Shown here piece after piece: positions 1 to 8,207 of a stretch of DNA of 20,452 bases. The stretch is from a virus. How positions within the stretch are numbered: the stretch's first letter is position 1; every line of letters begins with the position of its first letter. The notes beneath the pieces are model-generated. The model was not told the DNA's origin and ran no database searches. It saw nothing but the letters and a program-made list of their open reading frames with translations. The DNA lies in IMG/VR virus record IMGVR_UViG_3300006789_005095, positions 1 through 20,452 of that record. The stretch is one strand, 5' to 3'. A program made the translations under genes and the position numbers.

Positions 1-3000
1 ATCTTGAATGTATTTATACACGAGATTTATGTATTAATTTTACTAAACAGCATCCTATTGAAGCTATTGGGCGGTATGAAAAGATAGATATTCAAGGAAT
101 TTATTGGACTGATAACTTCAATCCTCCAAGAAAACTGAATGTAGCTAATGCAGATGCTATGGCTACTCCATGTGAGTTTTTAGATTTAGCTCCAAAGACA
201 GGTTTTAGTATACCCATACTTAATCAAGTAGCTACAGGAGGGAATCTTTTATGTGGTGTATATCAATTAGCATATAGATATAAAAATGCTGAAGGTTTAG
301 TTTCGGATTGGTCTCCTTTATCTAATCTAGTTCCTGTATATGAAAGTAGTGATACTGATCCATATTGTAATATAAGTGGAGGAGAATTTGATATGCTTAC
401 TAAGAAAGGAACTCAAAGTAATAAAAGAATACGATGGCAATTAAATAATTTAGATACAGCATTTGAATTTCTTGAGTTATGTGCTATATACCATATAGAT
501 GATGTTCCAGGAAATGAACAGATTTACATTTTCTCAGAATTAACAAATGGTTTAACAAATCTAGTAGTAGAGCATACAGGATCAGAAGAGTTTATTCCTC
601 TTACATTTACTGATTTTACAACAGGTATTGGAGCAACATTTGAAAAAGTAAAAACTCTATCTTCAAAAGATAATAAATTATTTTTTGGGAATATTGTTAA
701 TACTACATTTAATGTTGATTATGATGCACGGTCTTATAGATTTAATGCGGCTCAACTTGCACAGTTAGATTCATTATCTGATTTACCAGTCGTTATTAAT
801 GGAACAACTCCTTATGCACCTGGAGCAGGTGAAACGGCTATTGATTTAGTACCTGAACAACATGATGCTATAAATCCTTTTAACGATGAGAACCCTGCAA
901 CGAATGCTAACTGGTTTACTAATGATCAATATACTTTTCAATTAGATGGAGCTACTCTAGGAGGATCAGGTCATAATGTTAGTTATACTTTTATAAGACA
1001 ACAAAATGAAGAAGATACTATAGACAATTCAGTTGGACACGGACCAACTGCTAATGTATATTATACGGATCATGTTAATTGTACTACTACTCAAGTTAAT
1101 CCAAATCGAGCATGCTTCTATGCTCCTCAGAATACGATAGGAGGATCGGTATCTCTTGGAGTTCCTGGTGATAACTATAATATGAATAATACATATGACA
1201 ACTATAAGTCTCCTTATAAATGGAGTTTATATGGAGCATATGCAAGAGGAGAAACTTATAGATTTGGTATAGTATTTTATAATAATAAAGGACAAGCAAG
1301 TTTTGTAAATTGGATTGGGGATATTAAAATTCCATTTTCTTATACTACAGGGTTAGGAAATCCTTTTGGATTCTTTCATGTAAGTAATTGGGTTGGATCT
1401 CCAGGAAGTCCTACTATGTTAAATACCAATGATTCTCTTGGAAACGCACCCTCGTTCCCACGAGAAGGAACTTTATTTACTAATAATATTGGTATTCAAT
1501 TTAGTGTGAATTTAGATCCAGCAACATCAGGAATAGATATAGCTGCACTTGGGATTACAGGATTTTCTATTGTTAGATGCGATAGAAAAAATAATGATAA
1601 ATCTAAATTTGGTCATGGGTTAGCACATACATTAGATCGATTAAGGATGGATGAAGGTGAATGGGCTGGTATGACAAATCCTCAACCTAATTTATGGGGA
1701 GGAGGAAATGATGAAGATATAATAATACCATCATGTGGATTATATCCTTCAACGTGTGGAGGACCTATTATTGCTTATATGGATGCTGCTACTGGAAATG
1801 CTAGTGGTGTAGGTAATCAGTGTGACCTCATGCCATGGAATACTGGGGGTGGTTTAGATTTAGGATATGATGTGTGTCAGACTAGAAAATCAGAACTGTT
1901 ATTATATGGACCTCTTGGATGGAAGAATAGTGATCCAACTAATACAGGTAATTTAAATACTGGGTTAGGAATAGATACTGCAATAACATCTGGAGATTAT
2001 ATAAAGATTGAATCTGTAATGGCTCCTCAGTATAATATAGGGATGAATATGGATAATTGGGTACCAGGCGGTTTAGTATGGAGATTGTATTCAAACAGTT
2101 GGTATAAATATTATTATGGAGCTACTATGGTAGGTGGAGTATTTGGATCAAATGCATCAGCTTTAAATTATACTTATTTAAATGGTGTACCTTCAGTTGC
2201 TACAACACAAGATCCAGCTAATAGTAAACAACTTATTGATTGGGGATCACATGTAGGAGATGGATTATTTATTCCTGAGACTAGTGATACAAGTTTAGAA
2301 TTCTCATTTATGAATGCTAGTCATCCGGGAGGAGAGTTTTGGACTGGTATGGTATGGAGTCCAGGAGATAATTGGGTTTCTTCTAGGCCACAATCTATTG
2401 GAAGCGAATGTTTTTTACTTACTCTTAACCAAGCAAATCAATGGCAAGGAGCTAATTATTTAATGGGAGCTTCATTAGATGCATTTGCTACTACAACTAC
2501 AGTTCCTAATTATAGAGCTATTTTTAGCTATGAAAAGTATGTAGTTCCTTATGGTGGAAATACATATGCTAATAGATCAAACTCAACATATATTAGCACA
2601 GGTCATTTTTATCCTATTTTACCTTTAACATTATTAACAGTTCCTTTAGTATCACAATGTTGGGGTGGAGATACACAATGTCAATTATATGATTTTACAC
2701 AATATGAAAAGAATTGGGGACAAAGTGGATTTGAAAATTGGGATTCATTAGATGCGCAAGGATGGAGTATGCCGTCTAATAGTGGAGATGCTCAATGGGG
2801 AGTACAATGGAATTGTATATTCCCTACTGAAGCGCATATGACTAATGTATTATGGAGATCAGGTTATCATTTCAATAATAAAGGAGGATCTGGAAATGCA
2901 GTTCCAAATAATGGTACTAATCTTCATGATGATATGCAATTAATGGCAGCCTATTATTCTACTAATGATGTTCGTTCATATTTTCCAAAACCATTAAATG

Positions 3001-4706
3001 TATCATTTGGTGAAGAGTTTGATACTCGAGTATATTATTCTGAAACAAAGATCAATGGAGAAGCAAATGATTCATGGGCTGTATTTTTACAAAATAATTA
3101 TAAAGATGTAGAGGGAGTATATGGACCTCTAAATAAGCTTATTAGATTACATGATACAATGTACTATTTCCAGGATACTGGATTTGGAGCTTTATCAGTT
3201 AATCCAACTGCAATGGTACAAGCTGCTGATGGGACTTCGTTACAATTAGGAACTGTAAGTACAGGGGCTGGAGCATTCATACAAAGTTATAAATATATCT
3301 CAACTTTATATGGAGCAAAACAACAATGGGCAGTGACCCATTCAGATAATGCATTATATTTCTTTGATATAAATCAACGAAAAATGTTTACTTATAGTGG
3401 AGAAGGAACAATGCCAGTATCTGATATAGTAGGATTACATTCTTACTTTCAAGATAATTTAGTTGGAAGTATTTTAGTAAAAGATAATCCTATTCTTAAA
3501 GAAGGAATCTCTTGTGTGTATGATGCTGAAAACAATGAAGTTCTATTTACTTTCCATGATCAAGGATATAGTTCAGCTTATGAGATGCCTATAGTAAATA
3601 TACAAGAAGGAGGAGCTATGCCTAATAGAATACTTGCATTAACAGTACGTCCTGATAGTAATACATGTGATGATTGTTTTACTCAAGATTGTGATGACTA
3701 TTTTCCTGCTCCAGTTACTGTATCTGGATGGGTTATATTAACGAATATTTTACTTAATGCTGATGGTCCTTTTACTGGATTTATTTTAGGTAAATTTGGA
3801 TGTCCTGCTTTACCTATCCCAGTTCCTAATCCTCTAGGACATCAAATTGGAGATATACTTCTATGGATCCCAGAAGCTTGGAATTCATATCCTCCTGGAA
3901 TACAGCCTCCTGCTCGATATAGCGATATTGATATAAGTACTCTTCAAACGTTAACATCAGAATGTGGTATAGGAACTAATAGTTTTACTGTAGGATATAA
4001 TGAATTAGTTAAAGGATATACATCATTTTATGATTTTCATCCAAGTATTTATATAAACAGTGGTAGATTTCTTATTACTCCTAATACACAAAATCCATGT
4101 ATGTCTCCAGTGAGGTTTGGAGAAGATCAATTATATATGCATGGTGTTGGGACTTATGGAAAATTTTATGATATGATATACCAAAGCAGTGTAACATTAA
4201 CATCAAACCTGGAATCATCTGTCACAAAAGTTTTTGATAATGTTTCATTTCATATGGAAAGTTTATGGTTAGTAGGAAGACAAGATGAAGAACAAATAAA
4301 TATCTATGATAGAACCGTGACAGGACTAAACAGTGGGTTACCAAGTGTTCAGAATATAGATATAAAAAATAATACATTTGATAAAATACGATTTTATACT
4401 GATTATCAAATGAGTGATTATATAACATTAGTACCTGGTACGGGTGCCGGTACTAATATTAGAAAAGTAGAACGAGAATGGCAAACAATGGTAGCAAGGA
4501 ATATAATGGATGAGAATTTAGTAGATGCAGATATTTTTAATGTGTTTAATTATAATCCTACTAAACCCTTTAAAGATAGAATGAGAGATAAGTATTTATT
4601 TATCGATCTAATTTATAACAATTTTGATACTGAAACCGGAGAACCAAGGAATATTAAGTTTATTTTACACTACTTTAAAACTTTTTTTAGACCTTCTTAC
4701 CGATAA
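1..4706 (+). CDS. Tail muzzle / tail stabilization-type protein, 5'-truncated by window
   Basis: The frame is open from position 3, so the ATG at 159 is internal and the true start lies upstream; 1,567 residues are visible. Numbering from position 3, there is a YWTDNFNPPRKLN block at 34-46, a fibronectin-like AYRYKNAEGLVSDWSP block near 90-105, an FSIVRCDRK block near 520-530, a DTRVYYSETKINGE block followed by a GPLNKLIRLHDTMYYFQD stretch (about 1007-1060), a propeller-like YGAKQQWAV...ALYFFD segment near 1103, and YDAENNEVLFTF from 1173. The C-terminus (RMRDKYLFIDLIYNN ... FFRPSYR) is the usual ending of this family. These blocks recur in large tail proteins of crAss-like and other Bacteroidetes phages, annotated as stabilization protein (P22 gp10-like) or, in the crAss001 virion, muzzle, which closes the end of the short tail. 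There is no membrane segment. A CxxCx4C cluster sits at 1222-1230. Assignment is by pattern memory; another large tail-tip protein is the main alternative. Confidence 0.72.
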   Translation, partial: LECIYTRDLCINFTKQHPIEAIGRYEKIDIQGIYWTDNFNPPRKLNVANADAMATPCEFLDLAPKTGFSIPILNQVATGGNLLCGVYQLAYRYKNAEGLVSDWSPLSNLVPVYESSDTDPYCNISGGEFDMLTKKGTQSNKRIRWQLNNLDTAFEFLELCAIYHIDDVPGNEQIYIFSELTNGLTNLVVEHTGSEEFIPLTFTDFTTGIGATFEKVKTLSSKDNKLFFGNIVNTTFNVDYDARSYRFNAAQLAQLDSLSDLPVVINGTTPYAPGAGETAIDLVPEQHDAINPFNDENPATNANWFTNDQYTFQLDGATLGGSGHNVSYTFIRQQNEEDTIDNSVGHGPTANVYYTDHVNCTTTQVNPNRACFYAPQNTIGGSVSLGVPGDNYNMNNTYDNYKSPYKWSLYGAYARGETYRFGIVFYNNKGQASFVNWIGDIKIPFSYTTGLGNPFGFFHVSNWVGSPGSPTMLNTNDSLGNAPSFPREGTLFTNNIGIQFSVNLDPATSGIDIAALGITGFSIVRCDRKNNDKSKFGHGLAHTLDRLRMDEGEWAGMTNPQPNLWGGGNDEDIIIPSCGLYPSTCGGPIIAYMDAATGNASGVGNQCDLMPWNTGGGLDLGYDVCQTRKSELLLYGPLGWKNSDPTNTGNLNTGLGIDTAITSGDYIKIESVMAPQYNIGMNMDNWVPGGLVWRLYSNSWYKYYYGATMVGGVFGSNASALNYTYLNGVPSVATTQDPANSKQLIDWGSHVGDGLFIPETSDTSLEFSFMNASHPGGEFWTGMVWSPGDNWVSSRPQSIGSECFLLTLNQANQWQGANYLMGASLDAFATTTTVPNYRAIFSYEKYVVPYGGNTYANRSNSTYISTGHFYPILPLTLLTVPLVSQCWGGDTQCQLYDFTQYEKNWGQSGFENWDSLDAQGWSMPSNSGDAQWGVQWNCIFPTEAHMTNVLWRSGYHFNNKGGSGNAVPNNGTNLHDDMQLMAAYYSTNDVRSYFPKPLNVSFGEEFDTRVYYSETKINGEANDSWAVFLQNNYKDVEGVYGPLNKLIRLHDTMYYFQDTGFGALSVNPTAMVQAADGTSLQLGTVSTGAGAFIQSYKYISTLYGAKQQWAVTHSDNALYFFDINQRKMFTYSGEGTMPVSDIVGLHSYFQDNLVGSILVKDNPILKEGISCVYDAENNEVLFTFHDQGYSSAYEMPIVNIQEGGAMPNRILALTVRPDSNTCDDCFTQDCDDYFPAPVTVSGWVILTNILLNADGPFTGFILGKFGCPALPIPVPNPLGHQIGDILLWIPEAWNSYPPGIQPPARYSDIDISTLQTLTSECGIGTNSFTVGYNELVKGYTSFYDFHPSIYINSGRFLITPNTQNPCMSPVRFGEDQLYMHGVGTYGKFYDMIYQSSVTLTSNLESSVTKVFDNVSFHMESLWLVGRQDEEQINIYDRTVTGLNSGLPSVQNIDIKNNTFDKIRFYTDYQMSDYITLVPGTGAGTNIRKVEREWQTMVARNIMDENLVDADIFNVFNYNPTKPFKDRMRDKYLFIDLIYNNFDTETGEPRNIKFILHYFKTFFRPSYR

Positions 4707-4708
4707 AG

Positions 4709-4739
4709 TTGAATATTACAAAAATTAATCGTAGTTTTG
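4709..4739 (+). promoter_or_regulatory. Bacteroidetes-type promoter, TTG-N20-TAGTTTTG
   Basis: TTG at 4709-4711 and TAGTTTTG at 4732-4739, followed by T, match the Bacteroidetes -33 (TTG/TTTG) and -7 (TAnnTTTG) boxes with a 20-base spacer. The site begins three bases after the muzzle stop codon and fills the 49-base gap. Transcription would start near 4744-4748, leaving a leader of only about 8-18 bases before the candidate start codons at 4756 and 4762. It would allow the cargo and giant genes to be transcribed separately from the tail genes by host RNA polymerase. One match in A/T-rich DNA can occur by chance, but its place in the longest gap of the window supports it. Confidence 0.55.
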
Positions 4740-4742
4740 TAA
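4716..4742. repeat. Perfect 8-bp inverted repeat overlapping the -7 box
   Basis: TTACAAAA (4716-4723) and TTTTGTAA (4735-4742) are exact reverse complements around an 11-base loop. The right arm covers most of the -7 box. It could be an operator for a dimeric regulator, a weak A/T hairpin ending or trimming the upstream transcript, or chance in A/T-rich DNA. There is no G/C-rich stem and no clean U-tract, so a classical intrinsic terminator is not supported. Confidence 0.45.
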
Positions 4743-4755
4743 GTTTTATAACATA

Positions 4756-7700
4756 ATGCTAATGGCAAAGAAAAAGAAACCAAATATAAGTAAAGATTAT
4801 TGGATGAAGTTTGGAGGTAGTCTTCGTAAAAAGAAAGTACCTAAAATGAATATGGGCGGTATTACAGGAAATATTAGCCTTCAAAATAACTTCGACAACT
4901 CACTTGGGTCTATCTTCGTTGATCCTGGAGGACCAGCTGCAGAATGGAATGGGTGGACTACACCTCTATATCCTGGACAACAAAGACAACATGTAACTAA
5001 GGGAACAGTAATTAGTCCTACTAATCCACAGTATATTCCAGGAGAACAGCGAGGGGGTAGTAGTAGTTCAGGATCTACAGATTATGTTTATCGCACGAAT
5101 ACAAAGAAACCTTATAAGTTTCATGAGTATGGAGGTACTCCTCAAGATGATCCTACATTTAAAATGTGGTTCGCGAAGAATGCTAGACGACCAGATGTTA
5201 TGAAGGTTTCTGGTAATACAGAGTCATTAAAACAATTATTTTTAACTGATATAAATCAAGATCAACTTCCATTATTTAGTAATGAGATGGATGATTATGG
5301 TGGGTCTGATAAATCTGTAAGACCATTTGATCTTAGTAGTAAAATTATAGGAGGATTAGAAAATATTAATACTCCTCCGCCTAGCAAAAGAAGTATAAGA
5401 AATAGTAGAAAAGCTGCAGGATTGAAAGAAGGTGAAACTATGAAACAATTTTGGGATCAGTATTTTCAGAAAGGATTAGAAGAACAAGAACAAATAAGAC
5501 AGCCAAAGGGATATGGAGGAAGAAATTTACCTAAAGCTGGATCTGGTATTAGAATTGATGCTACTAGAGATTACTCTGGTATAGCAGAAAGAAACCCAAA
5601 TTGGAAACAGGGTATGGGAACTGTAGGAGATACAAACATCTTACAAAAAGCGGGACCTTGGGGGATCTTAGCTGATATGGTATTTGATGCATTTGGATTT
5701 TCTGGGGATATGGAACAACATAAGGATAATGTACGAGATGCTCATGAATCTACAGGTACTTTAAATTTACTTAATAGAGATGGTGCTAATAAGGATAGTT
5801 TAGATATGTCAACACGAACTGATGCTCTAAATGCATTGGCTGGTTATTTAGGAACTCCTGCTCCAGATTTTATGAGTGAGCTAGCACCAGAATTAATACA
5901 AGGAGTAGGAGCTATGGCTACAAGCGGTGCTGGTAATAGTTTTAATATCGGTGGAGGAGGAGGTGGAGAAGTAGGAGATGTCATTGATTATGATGCTATA
6001 TCAGGAGGTACACATGCGAGATATGGAGGACATATGGCTGCAGAGTCAGGAATGGATCTTAGAAATTTACACCGTTTGGAAAATGGAGGGACTTTAGACC
6101 TAGGGCCAGGAGCCGGAACAGGTATACAGAAACTGGATAATCCATATTCTAACGAATCGTTAATGGAGAGTAGTGGAATAGATCAACTAAGTGCAGGAGG
6201 ACCATCTACACAGAATTATGAAGCAGAAGGAGGAGAAGCAATTATGCATGCAGAAGGAGGTCAACCAGCTACCACAGGAAATCTAGAAGAAGTATCTGCA
6301 AATGTATCTATGCTAGAAGGATCTAGTCATGAGAAAGGGGGTGAAGAAGTAACCGGAGAAGGGGAACAATATGTATTTTCTAAAAAATTAAAATCAGATA
6401 CATGGAAAAAATCATTTGCAGATGCAGCAGAAACAATAGCTAAGAATATAGAGAAGTTTGAAAAGGTTAGTACTGAAGAGGATTCAGATGAGATTACTAA
6501 ATCTACAGCAAATGCTATGATTCAATCTTGGCAACAAAAATTAATGGAGTTGCAACAAGAACAAGAAACAAAAAGACAAGAAAAGTTTATGGATATGATG
6601 AACAATGGAGCACCTGCAGAAGAATTACAAAAAGCTTTTCCAGATCTATATGAGCAATTTATGGCGGAGCAACAATTACAAGAACAAGCTCAGATGCAAC
6701 AAGGACAAGGGGGAATGGAACAAGAAGCACAAATGGCTGCTAACCCAATGGGAGATATAGATATGTCAGCTCTATCAGGAGATGCTCAACAAATGGTTGG
6801 TGCTAAATATGGATTACCTCAATATAATCATGGAGGTTCTCATGACGAGTTTACACCTTATAATTTTAATCAGTATTTTAATGATAATTTTAGTTGGAAT
6901 ATAGGAGATGAATCAGATGTAGACTTTGGACTGAAACGTAATAGGTATACTCCTAAGAAGAGTGAGTTATTAGATTACTTAACAATTAATTTCCCAGAAG
7001 AAGGATATAATTTTGGTTTAGGGGAGACTGAGGGAGGAGATATATATACTAATCCTAAAGATGCTTATAATGCATTACTTGCAGATTTTAGTACGGAAAG
7101 AGGTACACATTTAGAAGACAAAATTGGATTACAAACTAAACCAAAAAAGGATGATTACCGATCAGAAATTACAGTTCCAGATCCACGAGATGAAACAAAA
7201 ACAGTAACTAGTATGGATTGGACAGATGAGAATTCACAAACTCAATTTAATCAAGATGAAGCAGCATGGTCATTATATAATAGCGGTTTACCTAGTAACT
7301 GGGCAGAGAACTTTGGAGCAGATGCTGGTCTTAGCCAAAGAAAATATTTTAAAACTTTATATACAAGTTTAATAGCTAAAGGAACAGATCCAGAGATAGC
7401 ACAAAGTCTTGTTAATAAAGAAAAATTACAAAAAGAGGATATAGATGCAGCATTTTTAGAAATGGAAAATGAAGAAAAGGAATTAACTGATGCAGAGAAA
7501 GCGCAGTTAGAAATAGAGAAGATCGCTAAAGCAAAAAAGAATAAAGAATTACTTGGGAATATAGGAACAACTCTTACAGATCTAGCCCCAACATTCTATA
7601 ACTTAGCGATGGGTAATAAAGCAGCTGCGAAAACTCCATATGTAGGTAATAAATATGAAGATGATATACTAGATAATCTAGAAAAAATAGGAAATACTGA

Positions 7701-8205
7701 TATTGAGATGCAATTAGATCAGAATGAAGAAACACTTAATATGGCAAAGTATTTAGCACGACAACACTCTGATGGTTCGAGTGGAGGATATATGACTATC
7801 TTAAATCAGTTTATGAATGCAAAAACAGAGGCTGATAGAAAAGCATTCTTTGATAAATATAAGTTTGATCAAGCAGCTCTTACTACTGCGAATGAATCTT
7901 TATATAACCTTGGAGAAAAAGACAGAATTGAAAATACAGCTAGAATAGATTCAGACTTCCAACATGACGCAGCTAGAGAAGCATTCACTGCTAAAGGATG
8001 GGAAGGTATATCTGGCTATGCTCAATTACAACAAAAGATGAAGAATAGTGCAAATAGAGATGTAGAACTAAGAAGCTTACTTGATGATATATATCCTGAT
8101 GCTTCTTTATATATGAATTCAGAGGGCGATGTTGATATTCAAAAAATCTTAGGAGAGAATCCTGAGTTAATAGAATACTTCCAAAAATACTTTAAAACCA
8201 ATTAA
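4756..8205 (+). CDS. Predicted virion cargo/structural protein, Gly-Gly-rich, crAss-like phage type
   Basis: This 1,149-residue protein is unlike any enzyme I recognise. In order it has a very basic N-terminus (MLMAKKKK...KKKVPKMNMGG), scattered (Y/E/K/H)GG turns across residues 30-700, an amphipathic stretch near 300-316, a run of six glycines at 399-404, a conserved block AEGGEAIMHAEGG (490-502) then SSHEKGGEEVTGEGEQYVFS (523-542), a Gln/Glu/Met-rich coiled coil at about 590-670, YGLPQYNHGG at 685-694, and a helical C-terminal third with LAPTFYNLAMGN. Proteins with the 'SHxxGG...G.xYVFS' block and 'LAPxxYNL' segment are common beside tail genes of crAss-like and other Bacteroidetes phages; from its place next to the muzzle gene I infer a packaged, ejected cargo protein. 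It starts 49 bases after the muzzle gene. ATG 4762 (MAKKKK) is an equally good start; neither has a Shine-Dalgarno. The next gene follows after 2 bases, so the two are likely co-translated. Confidence 0.6.
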   Translation: MLMAKKKKPNISKDYWMKFGGSLRKKKVPKMNMGGITGNISLQNNFDNSLGSIFVDPGGPAAEWNGWTTPLYPGQQRQHVTKGTVISPTNPQYIPGEQRGGSSSSGSTDYVYRTNTKKPYKFHEYGGTPQDDPTFKMWFAKNARRPDVMKVSGNTESLKQLFLTDINQDQLPLFSNEMDDYGGSDKSVRPFDLSSKIIGGLENINTPPPSKRSIRNSRKAAGLKEGETMKQFWDQYFQKGLEEQEQIRQPKGYGGRNLPKAGSGIRIDATRDYSGIAERNPNWKQGMGTVGDTNILQKAGPWGILADMVFDAFGFSGDMEQHKDNVRDAHESTGTLNLLNRDGANKDSLDMSTRTDALNALAGYLGTPAPDFMSELAPELIQGVGAMATSGAGNSFNIGGGGGGEVGDVIDYDAISGGTHARYGGHMAAESGMDLRNLHRLENGGTLDLGPGAGTGIQKLDNPYSNESLMESSGIDQLSAGGPSTQNYEAEGGEAIMHAEGGQPATTGNLEEVSANVSMLEGSSHEKGGEEVTGEGEQYVFSKKLKSDTWKKSFADAAETIAKNIEKFEKVSTEEDSDEITKSTANAMIQSWQQKLMELQQEQETKRQEKFMDMMNNGAPAEELQKAFPDLYEQFMAEQQLQEQAQMQQGQGGMEQEAQMAANPMGDIDMSALSGDAQQMVGAKYGLPQYNHGGSHDEFTPYNFNQYFNDNFSWNIGDESDVDFGLKRNRYTPKKSELLDYLTINFPEEGYNFGLGETEGGDIYTNPKDAYNALLADFSTERGTHLEDKIGLQTKPKKDDYRSEITVPDPRDETKTVTSMDWTDENSQTQFNQDEAAWSLYNSGLPSNWAENFGADAGLSQRKYFKTLYTSLIAKGTDPEIAQSLVNKEKLQKEDIDAAFLEMENEEKELTDAEKAQLEIEKIAKAKKNKELLGNIGTTLTDLAPTFYNLAMGNKAAAKTPYVGNKYEDDILDNLEKIGNTDIEMQLDQNEETLNMAKYLARQHSDGSSGGYMTILNQFMNAKTEADRKAFFDKYKFDQAALTTANESLYNLGEKDRIENTARIDSDFQHDAAREAFTAKGWEGISGYAQLQQKMKNSANRDVELRSLLDDIYPDASLYMNSEGDVDIQKILGENPELIEYFQKYFKTN

Positions 8206-8207
8206 AA

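Noticed and set aside
4431-4453. G/C-rich GGTAC repeats (GTACC..GGTAC) near the end of the tail gene
   Set aside because: It encodes a PGTGAGT glycine loop inside the gene; arms are only 5 bp, so a regulatory role is not supported.
159-4706. ATG at 159 as the start of the tail protein
   Set aside because: The frame is open back to position 3 and the conserved YWTD...PPRKLN block lies upstream of this ATG, so it is an internal methionine.
4671-8198. Shared 11-mer TACTTTAAAAC near the 3' ends of the first two genes (4671-4681 and 8188-8198), both coding YFKT
   Set aside because: The match is short and A/T-rich, absent from the third gene end, and explained by chance or common codons.
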